A stretch of DNA of 64,000 bases from Thermococcus siculi (GTDB lineage Archaea; Methanobacteriota_B; Thermococci; Thermococcales; Thermococcaceae): the NCBI RefSeq assembly GCF_002214505.1, contig NZ_CP015103.1, positions 372,001-436,000 of the forward strand, in the 5' to 3' direction. Position numbers and translations under genes: made by a program. Within the stretch, counting starts at the first letter, position 1, and each line of letters starts with the position of its first letter. Under the pieces are notes generated by a model. That model was not told where the DNA came from and did not search any database. It worked only from the letters and a program-made list of their open reading frames with translations. Below are positions 40,983 through 50,136 of this stretch, in pieces.

Positions 40983-41975
40983 ATGTTCAGTCTCGGAGGA
41001 TTCTCACGCGGGGGAGAGTATGAGAACAAGACGTGGGACGTGCTCATCATCGGAGCAGGGCCGGCCGGCTTCACGGCGGCGATATACGCGGCCAGGTTCG
41101 GCCTGGAGACCCTCATACTCAGCAAGGACCTCGGCGGAAACATGGCCCTGACGGACCTCATAGAGAACTACCCGGGTTTTCCTGAAGGCATAAGCGGCTC
41201 GGAGCTGACCAACAGGATGCACGAGCACGTCAAGAAGCTCGGCGTTGACATAGTGTTTGACGAGGTCGAGAGGATAGACCCGACCGAGTGCGCCTACTAC
41301 GAGGGGCCGTGCAAGTTCGCGGTCAGAACCAAGAACGGCAAGGAGTACAAGGCAAAGACGATAATCATAGCCGTTGGTGCCGCACCGAGGAAGCTCCACG
41401 TGCCCGGTGAAGAGGAGTTCACCGGAAGGGGCGTTTCATACTGCGCCACCTGCGACGGTCCGCTCTTCAAGGGCAAGAAGGTCATCGTGGTTGGAGGAGG
41501 AAACACCGCCCTCCAGGAGGCGCTCTACCTCAAGAGCATCGGCGTCGACGTTACCCTCGTCCACAGGCGCGACAAGTTCAGGGCCGACAAGATACTCCAG
41601 GACAGGTTCAAGGAAAGCGGCATTCCGGCGATACTCAACACGGTCGTTACGGAGATCAATGGTGAAGGGAAGGTCGAGGCCGTCAAGCTCAAGAACCGCG
41701 TAACAGGGGAAGAGACCGAGATGGCCGTTGATGGAGTTTTCATCTTCATCGGCTACGAGCCTAAGACGGACTTCGTCAAGCACCTCGGCATAACCGACGA
41801 GTACGGCTACATACCGGTCGACATGAACATGCGCACCAAGGTCAAGGGCATCTTTGCCGCCGGAGACATAACCAACGTCTTCAAGCAGATAGCGGTGGCG
41901 GTAGGCCAGGGAGCCATAGCTGCCAACTCAGCGAAGGAACTCCTCGAGGAGTGGAACTCGAAGGTCGTGGAGTGA
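40983..41975 (+). CDS. trxB: Thioredoxin reductase (TrxB family)
   Basis: A 330-residue FAD flavoprotein. FAD-binding GAGPAGFTAA (25-34), the redox-active SYCATCDG with Cys154 and Cys157, the NAD(P)H-binding GGGNTALQEA and the terminal FAAGDITN are all present. In Thermococcales the enzyme reduces thioredoxin or protein disulfide oxidoreductase. I start at the ATG at 40983, preceded by GGTGGGAGAG; an in-frame GTG at 40974 is part of the ribosome site. Confidence 0.93.
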   Translation: MFSLGGFSRGGEYENKTWDVLIIGAGPAGFTAAIYAARFGLETLILSKDLGGNMALTDLIENYPGFPEGISGSELTNRMHEHVKKLGVDIVFDEVERIDPTECAYYEGPCKFAVRTKNGKEYKAKTIIIAVGAAPRKLHVPGEEEFTGRGVSYCATCDGPLFKGKKVIVVGGGNTALQEALYLKSIGVDVTLVHRRDKFRADKILQDRFKESGIPAILNTVVTEINGEGKVEAVKLKNRVTGEETEMAVDGVFIFIGYEPKTDFVKHLGITDEYGYIPVDMNMRTKVKGIFAAGDITNVFKQIAVAVGQGAIAANSAKELLEEWNSKVVE

Positions 41976-42018
41976 ATCTTGTCTCCCCATTTCCCCATCA
42001 ATTTTCTGCGGGATTAAT

Positions 42019-42915
42019 ATGCCAAGTCATAAGCTCCACAGAAAATGGGCAGAACGATGTGGTATAACCGGAGAGACTGCCCATGAAGTTGATATGCTCA
42101 TAGACGATATGGAACACCATGACGCGGTAAAGATTATGATAACCAACATGATTGCCCTCGAAGCCACGGTGGGCCTTCTTCGAGGAGAAAGTCCTGATGA
42201 GATAAAATCACGACTTGTAAAGTTCTCAAGATTCTTTTCTAAAAATGTCAGAGAATACGCCAAGAATCTGTTCACTCCTCTTGACCCTCCTGGATTAATC
42301 GTCATCAGGGAGATTCATGAGAGGTACGGGACAGAAGGTCTGCGAGCGGCTGTGCTTCATGTTGTTCTTGATTACATCGAACAGCTTTATCTCAGAGGTT
42401 ACGATAAGGAAAGGATAGCAGAGGCGTTAATCTCTGGAAAAAAGGAAAGAATCAAATACCTCCTTGAAGAGGCTGGGCTTGAAGATTGCATCTACGACCA
42501 TCTTGACGAAATACTCGGTGACATAAAAGCTTCAAAATCTCCTTCCAAGGCTCTGACCAAGGACTTAGAGCAACACAGAGAAATCGTGAGGGCGTTGAGT
42601 GAGAACGGAGTTAAGGCTATCGTGGTCGAAGGAAAGCCCTACTCTCTCGTAACGGGTGTTAGAAAGGTGAAATCGCTCCTTCGTAAAAAGGGAATGGTAG
42701 CGGTTGGTCTCGTGTATGGGGATGGAGTGTTCAAGGAGAAAAGCATAGGCGGCCTTTCCACAGGGATTTTCCACAATGAGTATATTGGAGACGTGACCCT
42801 CTCTGAAATAGCAAGCCGAGGTATGGAAATCGCTCTAAAGACCAGCAGGGATGGTAAAAAGACCCTCTACCTCTACAGAAAAAGGTGGATAAAGAGCCTT
42901 GAAGAGCTTCTCTGA
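42019..42915 (+). CDS. Orphan protein of unknown function beside a restriction enzyme
   Basis: A 298-residue protein that I do not recognise. The first 200 residues are helical, starting MPSHKLHRKWAERCG and including DDMEHHDAVKIM; the last 100 look alpha/beta with VKAIVVEGKPYSLVTGVRKV and YGDGVFKEKSIGGL. Base composition is clearly more AT-rich than its neighbours, with more AGA, ATA and TCT-type codons, suggesting transfer. The ribosome site is weak. It ends 2 bases before the convergent stop of the type IIG enzyme, so the two may have arrived together. Confidence 0.7.
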   Translation: MPSHKLHRKWAERCGITGETAHEVDMLIDDMEHHDAVKIMITNMIALEATVGLLRGESPDEIKSRLVKFSRFFSKNVREYAKNLFTPLDPPGLIVIREIHERYGTEGLRAAVLHVVLDYIEQLYLRGYDKERIAEALISGKKERIKYLLEEAGLEDCIYDHLDEILGDIKASKSPSKALTKDLEQHREIVRALSENGVKAIVVEGKPYSLVTGVRKVKSLLRKKGMVAVGLVYGDGVFKEKSIGGLSTGIFHNEYIGDVTLSEIASRGMEIALKTSRDGKKTLYLYRKRWIKSLEELL

Positions 42916-42917
42916 GA

Positions 42918-45900
42918 TTACCCCTCCATGACCTCAAGTATCATCTTCATCAGCTCCCTGTCAGGGTTGCCGTAAACGAAGGTTGAGAGGATGTAGTCCA
43001 TCTCATCCCTGCTCAATCCGAAGACGTCCCTCGCTATCACCGCCTCAAGCTCTGCCCTCAGTTCCCTTCTCTCGTTCTCGTCGGTGATCTCCTTTGCAGT
43101 TATCCCAAGATTCTTGGCCATATCATCATAATGGCCCTCTCTGTAAAGCAGCTTAAATGCCCGCTCGACTATCTTGGCCTTCAGCTCCGGCTCGACCTCT
43201 GGAATCGGGAGCTCGTAGATGTAGAACATGTTGAGGTTGGCCGAAACGCGCTGTCTTATGTAGTAGTCGAGGGTGAAGCTGTTGAGGAGCGCCATCAGGT
43301 AAACCACGTCTTCATAGGGAATCCTCTCCTGGGTTATTCTGTCGCCCCTGACGGTGTAGCGGAAGGGCTTAAAGTAGGGGATTGACTCGCTCGCAAAGAC
43401 TCTCTTTGGTATAATGGTGCTGATTAGAGTTCTTTCATCAGTTGAGCGGGCAATCCTCCTGTAAACGAGCCTGTGCTCCTCATAGTCAAGCTTGAAGGTG
43501 CCGTTCTCAAAGTTCTCCTTTGCCAACCCGTAGTTCTCGTCTATGAACGCTCTGAGCTCCTTCCCCTTCAGGCCAAGCCTCTCGCCTTTCTCCTTGAGAA
43601 ACTTCTTCACCCTGCTCAGTTCCTTGCTCAAAAGTCTCTCCCTTCCCTTCTCCTCATCGACCCAGTAGCGTGGCTCGCTGAAAAACGGCTCGTACTGGTG
43701 TATCATCTTGCCCTCGTAGAGGATGAGGCCTTTGCGGGAGGTGTTGAAGAGGTCGTTGTCGTTGGTCATGTCAAATTCCCTTTTCATATCCCAGCCGTGC
43801 TCCCTGAGGAACCTCCAGTCCCCGCGTATCTTCTGGACGAGCCTAACGTCCTCCCCGCGCCTGAATTCGGTAACGCCTAAAACACCTGGGGAGAGCTTTG
43901 AAATAAGTTCGACGGGATAGTCGAAGGTTATCGCCCCGATGAAGTCCTCGAAGGTTCCACCGTTCTTCCCGGCCCAATCCTCGTAGTCCTTCCTCGTTAC
44001 GTAGAACGCCGCCCTGAAGGGCCTATCGCACTTCTCCTTTGTGAAGAAGACGATGTCGAACTTGAAGCGGCTGTCAACATCCTTAAACCACCCGTTACCG
44101 CGGTTCTCAAAGGAGATTAACTCATTAAGGCAGTACTTATCAAAAATCTCCTTCCTGAGGGGCATTGCGCCCTCGTCTGTATGGAAGTTGGACGGTATCA
44201 AAAGGTTAACCGCGCCCTTAGAAAGCTCCATCGCCCTCTCAAGGAAGACTTTCTGGTAGGAGAGATCGCCCTTACCGTAGAGCCTGTATCTTGAGCGTAT
44301 GAACTCGGAAAGCCTTCTAATGCTCTCCTCGTACTCGTCCCACAGCTTTTTAACGTTCGGGTCTTTGAGCTTCTCCTTGAAAATCTTCTTGAACTTCGGC
44401 CCCTCTATGCTGAACTTGGTAACCTCGCCGAATATCTCCGGGCGCATCGCCGCGAATTCTTTGGACTGGGGCTTGATGTTTTCCCACGGCGGATTCCCGA
44501 TGACCCCGTGGAAGCCCCTCTCATCATTGGGCAGGGGGTCGCCGTTCTCGTCGAAGTAGAGGAAGAAGAACTCGAGGGGATAGAATAGCGGCCTCTCAAA
44601 GTCCCAGCCATTTTCCCTCATCTTCTCCGTGAGCTTCTCCCTTATCTTTGCCTTTACCTCCACCATCCCCTCAAGGACTTCGGGGTTCAGCGGGTCTTCG
44701 AGGTAGGCCTTCCTCTTCTCCCAGAGGGTCCTTATATCGTCCTTGAAGTCCTTCATCAGCTCGACTACCTCGTCGTCCGGGAGCGAGACGATGGAGTTCC
44801 CGTTTATGAGGTTCATCTCGAGGTCAGGCAGTATGTGGCCGCTCTCCCTGAGGTTGGTGTAGCGGAAGTCCCTCGGGCTGAGCTTTACCGCCTCCTTCCA
44901 GAGGTTCACCTTGGCGACGTCAATGGCCCTTTCATCGAGGTCAACGCCGTAGATGTGCCGGAGTATTATCAGGGAGAGAAGCTTTCTCCTGTGCCCGTTC
45001 CTCTCGAAGCCGAGGAACTCCCTTATCTTCCTTATGGCCTCCTTGCGTTTTCTTATGTCCTCCGGCTCGCTCAGGATGTTGCTCATGTCGGTTGCCCAGC
45101 GGGTTTTGACCTCAATCTCGTCGTAGACCCTGTAGATCTCGCGGAGAACCTTGATTAAGAAAGAACCGGAGCCGCAGGCGGGGTCTATTATAGCTATCTT
45201 CGTGAGCCTATCGGCAAGTTCCCGGGCCTTTTCCTCGTCAAACTCTGAAGATTCAAGGAGCTTAAGGAGTTCATCCTTCAGGGGGCCAAAAAGCTCATCG
45301 ACGAGCCTCTTGGCCATGTAGGCGGTTATCTCCTTGGGGGTGTAGTAGATTCCCTGCTGCTTTCTCCTCTCGGCCAAAAACGTCTCGTAGGCCTTTCCGA
45401 AGATGTCCTCGTCTATCTGCCTGAAGTTGTAGTAGAGCAGACCGCGCTGGAACATCCCGCCCCAGCCCTTGAGGCCGAGGATGAGGCGCAACCTCTTGTC
45501 GAAGCTCTTCACGTTTTCCTCATCGCCCTCAAGGTAGTCCAGAATGGACTTCTGGAAAAGCTCGGTGTCGTAGTATAGGTAGAACCAGTCGTCTATCTCA
45601 CGGAAAAATACCTCCAGAACCTTTTCCGGTCCTTTGGGAGACCACTTCCTCTCGGCCTCCTCGTACGCATCCCTCACGAAGCGGAAAGGTATCAGACCGT
45701 AGTCCTCAAGGGTTCTTATGAAGATGAACTTGTTTATGAGGTGAACGATGGCCTCGCTCGGGTTCTCGGTTTTCCAGCGGAGCTTCAACAGTGCCCTGTG
45801 CCAGCCCCTCAGGTCTTCAAAGAATTCCCTGTCGAGATTCTGCTTTGGCACCCTGTCTTCCTTCCTCCTCGCAACCTCCCAGAGGTCTTCGACGCTTATC

Positions 45901-46442
45901 AGGTCCCTTATGAACTCCTCAAAGCTCTCCCTGTGGAACGGCTCAAACTCTATAACCGCCTCCCTGTTGAAGTAGTAGACCTCCTCGAGGTTCGTGAGCA
46001 CGACGTAGTCAACCACACCGGAGCGAAGATATTTGACTATCTGGTTGTCCTTCTTCTTTTCAAACTCCTCCCTGAGTTTCCTGTAAATCTCCTCCATCCT
46101 AACCCTCTTACCGGTGGTCTTGTGCATCGCCTTGAGCTCAACGGCCACGGGATTGGTGACGTCCTTCTTGAAGACGTAGTCCACCCATCCCCTCTCGTCG
46201 AGCCTGACCTCCGGACTCCACTCGGCCCCGATGATATTGAGAATGGGCTTGAACAGAAACTCCGAGAGGAGAACCTCGGGCTTGCTGTGGGGGAGAAGCT
46301 CGATGTATCTCCTTGCGTTGGAGGTTTTCAAACCCTCAGAAATCTCCTGAATGGTAGAAGGCTCTAATTTAGTGTCTATGGAGAGAAGGGTCTTCAGGTC
46401 ATCAAGATAATCGCCGAGAACTTTTTCATCGATTCCAGCCAA
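42918..46442 (-). CDS. Type IIG (Eco57I-like) restriction-modification enzyme
   Basis: A 1174-residue single-chain enzyme. A PD-(D/E)xK-like nuclease is near the N-terminus (VDYVFKKD, then AVELKAMHK about residue 100). The N6-adenine methyltransferase has motif I DPACGSGSFLIKVL near residue 420 and motif IV GNPPWENI near 650. A TaqI-like specificity domain with RRIARSTDERTLISTIIP and ALLNSFTLDYYIRQRVS follows at about 950-1080. The start is a TTG at 46442 supported by GGTGGTGAACG directly upstream and a TTTTAAG box about 35 bases before. One polypeptide both methylates and cleaves. Its target is not deducible. Confidence 0.88.
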   Translation of the reverse strand: MAGIDEKVLGDYLDDLKTLLSIDTKLEPSTIQEISEGLKTSNARRYIELLPHSKPEVLLSEFLFKPILNIIGAEWSPEVRLDERGWVDYVFKKDVTNPVAVELKAMHKTTGKRVRMEEIYRKLREEFEKKKDNQIVKYLRSGVVDYVVLTNLEEVYYFNREAVIEFEPFHRESFEEFIRDLISVEDLWEVARRKEDRVPKQNLDREFFEDLRGWHRALLKLRWKTENPSEAIVHLINKFIFIRTLEDYGLIPFRFVRDAYEEAERKWSPKGPEKVLEVFFREIDDWFYLYYDTELFQKSILDYLEGDEENVKSFDKRLRLILGLKGWGGMFQRGLLYYNFRQIDEDIFGKAYETFLAERRKQQGIYYTPKEITAYMAKRLVDELFGPLKDELLKLLESSEFDEEKARELADRLTKIAIIDPACGSGSFLIKVLREIYRVYDEIEVKTRWATDMSNILSEPEDIRKRKEAIRKIREFLGFERNGHRRKLLSLIILRHIYGVDLDERAIDVAKVNLWKEAVKLSPRDFRYTNLRESGHILPDLEMNLINGNSIVSLPDDEVVELMKDFKDDIRTLWEKRKAYLEDPLNPEVLEGMVEVKAKIREKLTEKMRENGWDFERPLFYPLEFFFLYFDENGDPLPNDERGFHGVIGNPPWENIKPQSKEFAAMRPEIFGEVTKFSIEGPKFKKIFKEKLKDPNVKKLWDEYEESIRRLSEFIRSRYRLYGKGDLSYQKVFLERAMELSKGAVNLLIPSNFHTDEGAMPLRKEIFDKYCLNELISFENRGNGWFKDVDSRFKFDIVFFTKEKCDRPFRAAFYVTRKDYEDWAGKNGGTFEDFIGAITFDYPVELISKLSPGVLGVTEFRRGEDVRLVQKIRGDWRFLREHGWDMKREFDMTNDNDLFNTSRKGLILYEGKMIHQYEPFFSEPRYWVDEEKGRERLLSKELSRVKKFLKEKGERLGLKGKELRAFIDENYGLAKENFENGTFKLDYEEHRLVYRRIARSTDERTLISTIIPKRVFASESIPYFKPFRYTVRGDRITQERIPYEDVVYLMALLNSFTLDYYIRQRVSANLNMFYIYELPIPEVEPELKAKIVERAFKLLYREGHYDDMAKNLGITAKEITDENERRELRAELEAVIARDVFGLSRDEMDYILSTFVYGNPDRELMKMILEVMEG

Positions 46443-46570
46443 CGTTCACCACCCAATGGGATTCCAACTCGATTCTTAAAAGGTCATCGCTCTTCCAACG
46501 AGTTCCAGGCTCAAGCCCATGAACACCGCCAAAGTGAAGTGAAATTCCCCGAAAAATCTTCGGTCAAAGA

Positions 46571-46600
46571 TGTTCATTGATGAACACAGGCTTATATAGG
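46571..46600 (+). promoter_or_regulatory. Operator-like palindrome and TATA box of the aminotransferase gene
   Basis: TGTTCA-TTGA-TGAACA (46571-46586) is a perfect inverted repeat lying directly upstream of the TATA box CTTATATAGG (46591-46600). The predicted start near 46617 leaves a leader of about 12 bases. The position is that of an activator site. Confidence 0.5.
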
Positions 46601-46629
46601 AAAAGCACGATTTTCCCCCGGTGATGCGC

Positions 46630-47967
46630 ATGGTGGTTAGGCCAAACGTTAAGGAACTCCCCGGGCCGAAGGCCAAGGAGGTTATCGAGAGGAACTTCAA
46701 GTACCTCGCGACGACAACCCAGGATCCAGAGAACCTCCCGATCGTGATCGAGAGGGGAGAGGGCATAAGGGTCTACGACGTCGATGGAAACGTCTTCTAC
46801 GACTTCGCGAGCGGCGTCGGCGTCATAAACGTCGGCCACGCCCACCCACGCGTTGTGGAGGCAATAAAGAAGCAGGCGGAGAAGTTCACCCACTACTCGC
46901 TGACCGACTTCTTCTACGAGAACGCCGTCGTTCTGGCTGAGAAGCTCATCGAGCTTGCTCCCGGAGACTTCGAGAAGAAAGTGGTGTACGGCAACAGCGG
47001 TGCCGAGGCCAACGAGGCAGCAATGAAGCTCGTCAAGTACGGAACCGGAAGGAAGCAGTTCCTGGCTTTCTACCACGCCTTCCACGGAAGGACACAGGCC
47101 GTTCTGAGCCTCACCGCGAGCAAGTGGGTCCAGCAGGACGGATTCTTCCCGACGATGCCGGGAGTAACCCACATACCCTACCCGAACCCCTACAGGAACC
47201 TCTGGGGAATAGACGGTTACGAGGAGCCTGACGAGCTGACCAACAGGGTTCTCGACTTCATAGAGGAGTACGTCTTCAAGCACGTCCCGCCCCACGAGGT
47301 CGGCGCCATATTCTTCGAGCCGATACAGGGTGAAGGAGGTTACGTCGTCCCGCCGAAGGGCTTCTTCAAGGCCCTCAGGAAGTTCGCCGACGAGTACGGA
47401 ATCCTCCTGGCTGACGATGAAGTCCAGATGGGCATAGGAAGGACCGGAAGGTTCTGGGCCATCGAGCACTTCGACGTTGCGCCCGACCTTATCCAGTTCG
47501 GTAAGGCCATAGGCGGCGGTCTTCCGCTGGCCGGTGTCGTCCACAGGAAGGAGATAAGCTTCGACAAGCCGGGCAGGCACGCGACCACCTTCGGCGGCAA
47601 CCCGGTCGCGATAGCGGCCGGAATAGAGGTCGTTGAGATAGTCAAGGAGCTTCTCCCGCACGTCCAGGAGGTCGGAGACTACCTCCACGGAATCCTCGAG
47701 GAGCTTAAGGAGAAGTACGAGGTCATAGGCGACGCTCGCGGCCTCGGACTGGCCCAGGCAGTGGAAATCGTCAAGACCAAGGAGGGCAAGGAGAAGAACC
47801 CCGAGCTGAGGAACAGGATCGTTGGAGAGGCTGCGAAGCGCGGTCTCGTCCTCCTCGGCTGCGGCGACAACAGCATACGCTTCATACCGCCGCTCATCGT
47901 CACGAAGGAAGAGATAGACGTGGCCATGGAGATATTCGAGGAGAGCCTCAAGGCCGCTCTCCAGTGA
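46630..47967 (+). CDS. Class III aminotransferase, probable L-ornithine aminotransferase
   Basis: A 445-residue PLP enzyme. Typical motifs are [71 protein letters not shown] and the PLP Lys near 292 in [14 protein letters not shown]. It is almost superimposable on what I recall of the T. kodakarensis L-ornithine omega-aminotransferase TK2101. I start at the ATG at 46630, preceded by GGTGATGCGC. Ornithine delta-amino transfer would feed proline metabolism; related Pyrococcus enzymes act as amino acid racemases, so activity needs caution. Confidence 0.88.
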   Translation: MVVRPNVKELPGPKAKEVIERNFKYLATTTQDPENLPIVIERGEGIRVYDVDGNVFYDFASGVGVINVGHAHPRVVEAIKKQAEKFTHYSLTDFFYENAVVLAEKLIELAPGDFEKKVVYGNSGAEANEAAMKLVKYGTGRKQFLAFYHAFHGRTQAVLSLTASKWVQQDGFFPTMPGVTHIPYPNPYRNLWGIDGYEEPDELTNRVLDFIEEYVFKHVPPHEVGAIFFEPIQGEGGYVVPPKGFFKALRKFADEYGILLADDEVQMGIGRTGRFWAIEHFDVAPDLIQFGKAIGGGLPLAGVVHRKEISFDKPGRHATTFGGNPVAIAAGIEVVEIVKELLPHVQEVGDYLHGILEELKEKYEVIGDARGLGLAQAVEIVKTKEGKEKNPELRNRIVGEAAKRGLVLLGCGDNSIRFIPPLIVTKEEIDVAMEIFEESLKAALQ

Positions 47968-48070
47968 TTTTTTCTTCCTCTCTTTTCGCTGGACCCAAGT
48001 TGTAACCCATTACGCTACCTAAAGGACACCTTTTTAAAGTCATAACTTGAAATACCGTCGGTGAGGAGGC

Positions 48071-48670
48071 ATGAGCGAGCTGACGGAGATGCTCAAACCG
48101 TACGGACCATACGTCCTGGCTGGAGTCACCGTACTCTATGTGCTCTACCTCTACCTCAACAGGAAGAAGTTCAGGAGCGCCAGCGTTCTGGCGATATCGG
48201 CGGTTCTCGCGGCGGTGGTGGGCGTTACGACGGCGTTCATAACGATAGCCACGCCGGCAACCGGGGGTTACCTCAACTTCGGGGACACCATGGTGATGTT
48301 CTCGGCGATGGTCTTTGGCCCCGTCGTCGGCGTCTTCGCGGGCGGCGTTGGTTCGGCCCTCGGTGACATCATAGCCGGCTACCCCGGGTGGGCGCCGATA
48401 ACCCTCGTCGTCAAGGGGCTGGAGGGCCTCGTCATCGGATACATAGCAAGGAAGAGCGACAACGTCGGCAACCTCGTCATAGCGGGCGTCGCTGGCGGAA
48501 TAATAATGGTGCTGGGCTACTTCGCCTTCGAGACGTACATGTACGGCGTTCCAGCGGCGGCAACGGAGATACCGGTCAACACCCTTCAGGCAGTCACAGG
48601 CGTTCTCGTGGGAACGGCGCTGGCAAGGGCAATAAAGAAGAGGTACCCGGAGATAGAGGACCTGCTCTAA
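48071..48670 (+). CDS. ECF-type transporter substrate-binding (S) component
   Basis: A 199-residue membrane protein with six helices. The pattern VGVTTAFITIATPATGGYLNFGD and GPVVGVFAGGVGSALGDIIAGYP is the hallmark of ECF S-components, which bind a vitamin or metal and share a common EcfAAT energising module, not encoded here. The substrate is not predictable. A TTTTTAAAG box lies about 35 bases upstream. Its TAA interlocks with the convergent stop of the next gene (48667-48670). Confidence 0.82.
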   Translation: MSELTEMLKPYGPYVLAGVTVLYVLYLYLNRKKFRSASVLAISAVLAAVVGVTTAFITIATPATGGYLNFGDTMVMFSAMVFGPVVGVFAGGVGSALGDIIAGYPGWAPITLVVKGLEGLVIGYIARKSDNVGNLVIAGVAGGIIMVLGYFAFETYMYGVPAAATEIPVNTLQAVTGVLVGTALARAIKKRYPEIEDLL

Positions 48671-48951
48671 ACCTCCAGGTTCCTCAGCTCGTTCCACATT
48701 TCATTTTCCACAAGCAGGGGTTCTATGGATATTCTCCTCGAGGCCCTCTTCATCTGGCCGAGGTACTTCGAATCAGCTATGACCGCGTCGTAGCCAAGCT
48801 CCTCTATCCTGTAGACCTTGAGTCTGCATTCCCTCAGCACGTCGACCGCGTGCTCTATGAACCCCGGGCCGACCAGGAGAACGTCCGGCTCAAGCCCCTC
48901 CTCACGAAGCTCATTGATGGCCCTCTCGAGGATGTCCCTAAGCTCCCTCAT
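48667..48951 (-). CDS. Family 4 (A-domain) encapsulin-like protein, DUF1884
   Basis: A 94-residue protein: a helix ([18 protein letters not shown]), strand [13 protein letters not shown], a helix, [19 protein letters not shown] and RRISIEPLL. This matches my memory of Thermococcales PF08967 (DUF1884) proteins such as PF0899, whose structure is the A-domain of the HK97 capsid fold. These are classed as family 4 encapsulins and occur beside a few enzymes, including deoxyribose-phosphate aldolase. Here it is the second gene after deoC with a 4-base ATGA-type overlap. Assembly and cargo binding are inferred. Confidence 0.72.
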   Translation of the reverse strand: MRELRDILERAINELREEGLEPDVLLVGPGFIEHAVDVLRECRLKVYRIEELGYDAVIADSKYLGQMKRASRRISIEPLLVENEMWNELRNLEV

Positions 48952-49622
48952 TTGGGGGCTCCCTCCACTATCTTTATTCCGCTCGAGGTGCCGATCCTCG
49001 TCGCCCCAGCCTCTATCATTGCCACCGCCTGCTCGTAGGTTCTTATACCTCCTGCGGCCTTGACGCCCATCTCGGGGCCGACGACCTTCCTCATGAGCCT
49101 GACGTCCTCCACCGTGGCCCCTCCTGTTCCAAAGCCCGTTGAGGTCTTCACGAAGTCGGCTCCGGCCTCCTTCGCCAGCTCGCAGGCCTTGACCTTTTCC
49201 TCCTCGGTCAGGTAGCAGGTCTCTATGATGACCTTCACGAGGGCGCCCCTCTCGTGGGCCACCTTGACTACCTCGGCTATGTCCATCTTCACGTACTCAT
49301 AGTCCTTATCCTTGAGCGCGCCTATGTTGATGACCATGTCCAGCTCGTCGGCGCCGTCCTCCAGAGCTTTTTTCGCCTCGAAGACCTTCACCTCGGTTGG
49401 AGTCGCCCCGAGCGGGAAGCCTATGACGCTCGCGACCTTGACGTCGGCGTTCTTCTCCCTCAGGTACTCCTTCGCGAGCTTTACCCTGTACGGATTGACG
49501 CAGACGGCGTAGAAGTTGTGCTGAACCGCCTCATCGCAGAGCCTCTTTATGTCATCGGAGGTAGCGTAGGGCCTCAGGTTGGTATGGTCGATATACCTGG
49601 CGATATCAATGCGATCGGCCAT
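48948..49622 (-). CDS. deoC: Deoxyribose-phosphate aldolase
   Basis: A 224-residue class I aldolase with [51 protein letters not shown] and the Schiff-base Lys in [14 protein letters not shown]. It cleaves 2-deoxyribose-5-phosphate to acetaldehyde and glyceraldehyde-3-phosphate in nucleoside catabolism. I start at the ATG at 49622 after GGGGTGATAAAG; length equals the characterised T. kodakarensis enzyme (224 residues, as I recall). It is coupled to the encapsulin-like gene. Confidence 0.93.
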   Translation of the reverse strand: MADRIDIARYIDHTNLRPYATSDDIKRLCDEAVQHNFYAVCVNPYRVKLAKEYLREKNADVKVASVIGFPLGATPTEVKVFEAKKALEDGADELDMVINIGALKDKDYEYVKMDIAEVVKVAHERGALVKVIIETCYLTEEEKVKACELAKEAGADFVKTSTGFGTGGATVEDVRLMRKVVGPEMGVKAAGGIRTYEQAVAMIEAGATRIGTSSGIKIVEGAPK

Positions 49623-49685
49623 CTTTATCACCCCACAGTACTCCGCGGAAATGTATTTAGAGCTTTTCTACCCAAAAATGGGTAT

Positions 49686-49764
49686 GTAACCGGAAAATAT
49701 GCGGACTCCTTTTTGAAATTCCGGTAGTTTTATGGGCTTTTTCCACATAACCGGAGATATTGCA
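49686..49764 (+). repeat. Pair of imperfect direct repeats upstream of deoC
   Basis: TAACCGGAAAATATGC (49686-49701) and ATAACCGGAGATATTGC (49748-49764) share 13 or more positions; a third CCGGTAGTTTTATGG block lies between in opposite sense. The 159-base gap from 49632 to 49790 holds no gene; it carries the deoC promoter (minus strand CTCTAAATACAT near 49655) and these repeats. Confidence 0.4.
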
Positions 49765-49790
49765 CCTTTTTGGGAAAATTACAATGGGAA

Positions 49791-50105
49791 CTAACGGTCG
49801 AGTTCCATCAGGGCCAGGGCGAATCTCTCGGCAACGCCCTCCTCACCGAACTGCGGCTCCTCCTCACCGGCAGAGATTCTAGCGAGAACCTCAACGGCGT
49901 TGTCCCAGTTCTCCTCAAGGGTCTTCCCTTTGGGGATAGGGTTCCTGAGCACGTGCCACTTCCCGGTTTCCTCGTCGTACACGATTATCCTCGGAATGTA
50001 GTCCAGATCCATGAAGGTGTTGTCGAGGGTTAGCTCTATACGGAAACCGGGGATTTCCAGGTACCCCTCCTCGCGTAGCAGTTTCTTCCAGTCCGCCATC
50101 GTCAT
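49791..50105 (-). CDS. Hypothetical protein
   Basis: A 104-residue acidic cytoplasmic protein starting MTMADWKKLLREEGYLE with a beta-rich middle (GFRIELTL, RIIVYDEETGKWHVL) and an acidic helical end. No family recognised. A CTTTTAAAC box on the minus strand about 25 bases upstream suggests a nearly leaderless transcript beginning at 50105 or at the ATG at 50099. It lies downstream of the Cys-rich protein gene on the same strand. Confidence 0.6.
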   Translation of the reverse strand: MTMADWKKLLREEGYLEIPGFRIELTLDNTFMDLDYIPRIIVYDEETGKWHVLRNPIPKGKTLEENWDNAVEVLARISAGEEEPQFGEEGVAERFALALMELDR

Positions 50106-50136
50106 GGGTAAAGAATCGGGGAGGGGGTTTAAAAGT

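Noticed and set aside
47968-48070. Riboswitch before the ECF S-component gene
   Set aside because: The leader after the predicted transcript start is only about 10-20 bases, too short for a known aptamer, and no conserved structure was seen.
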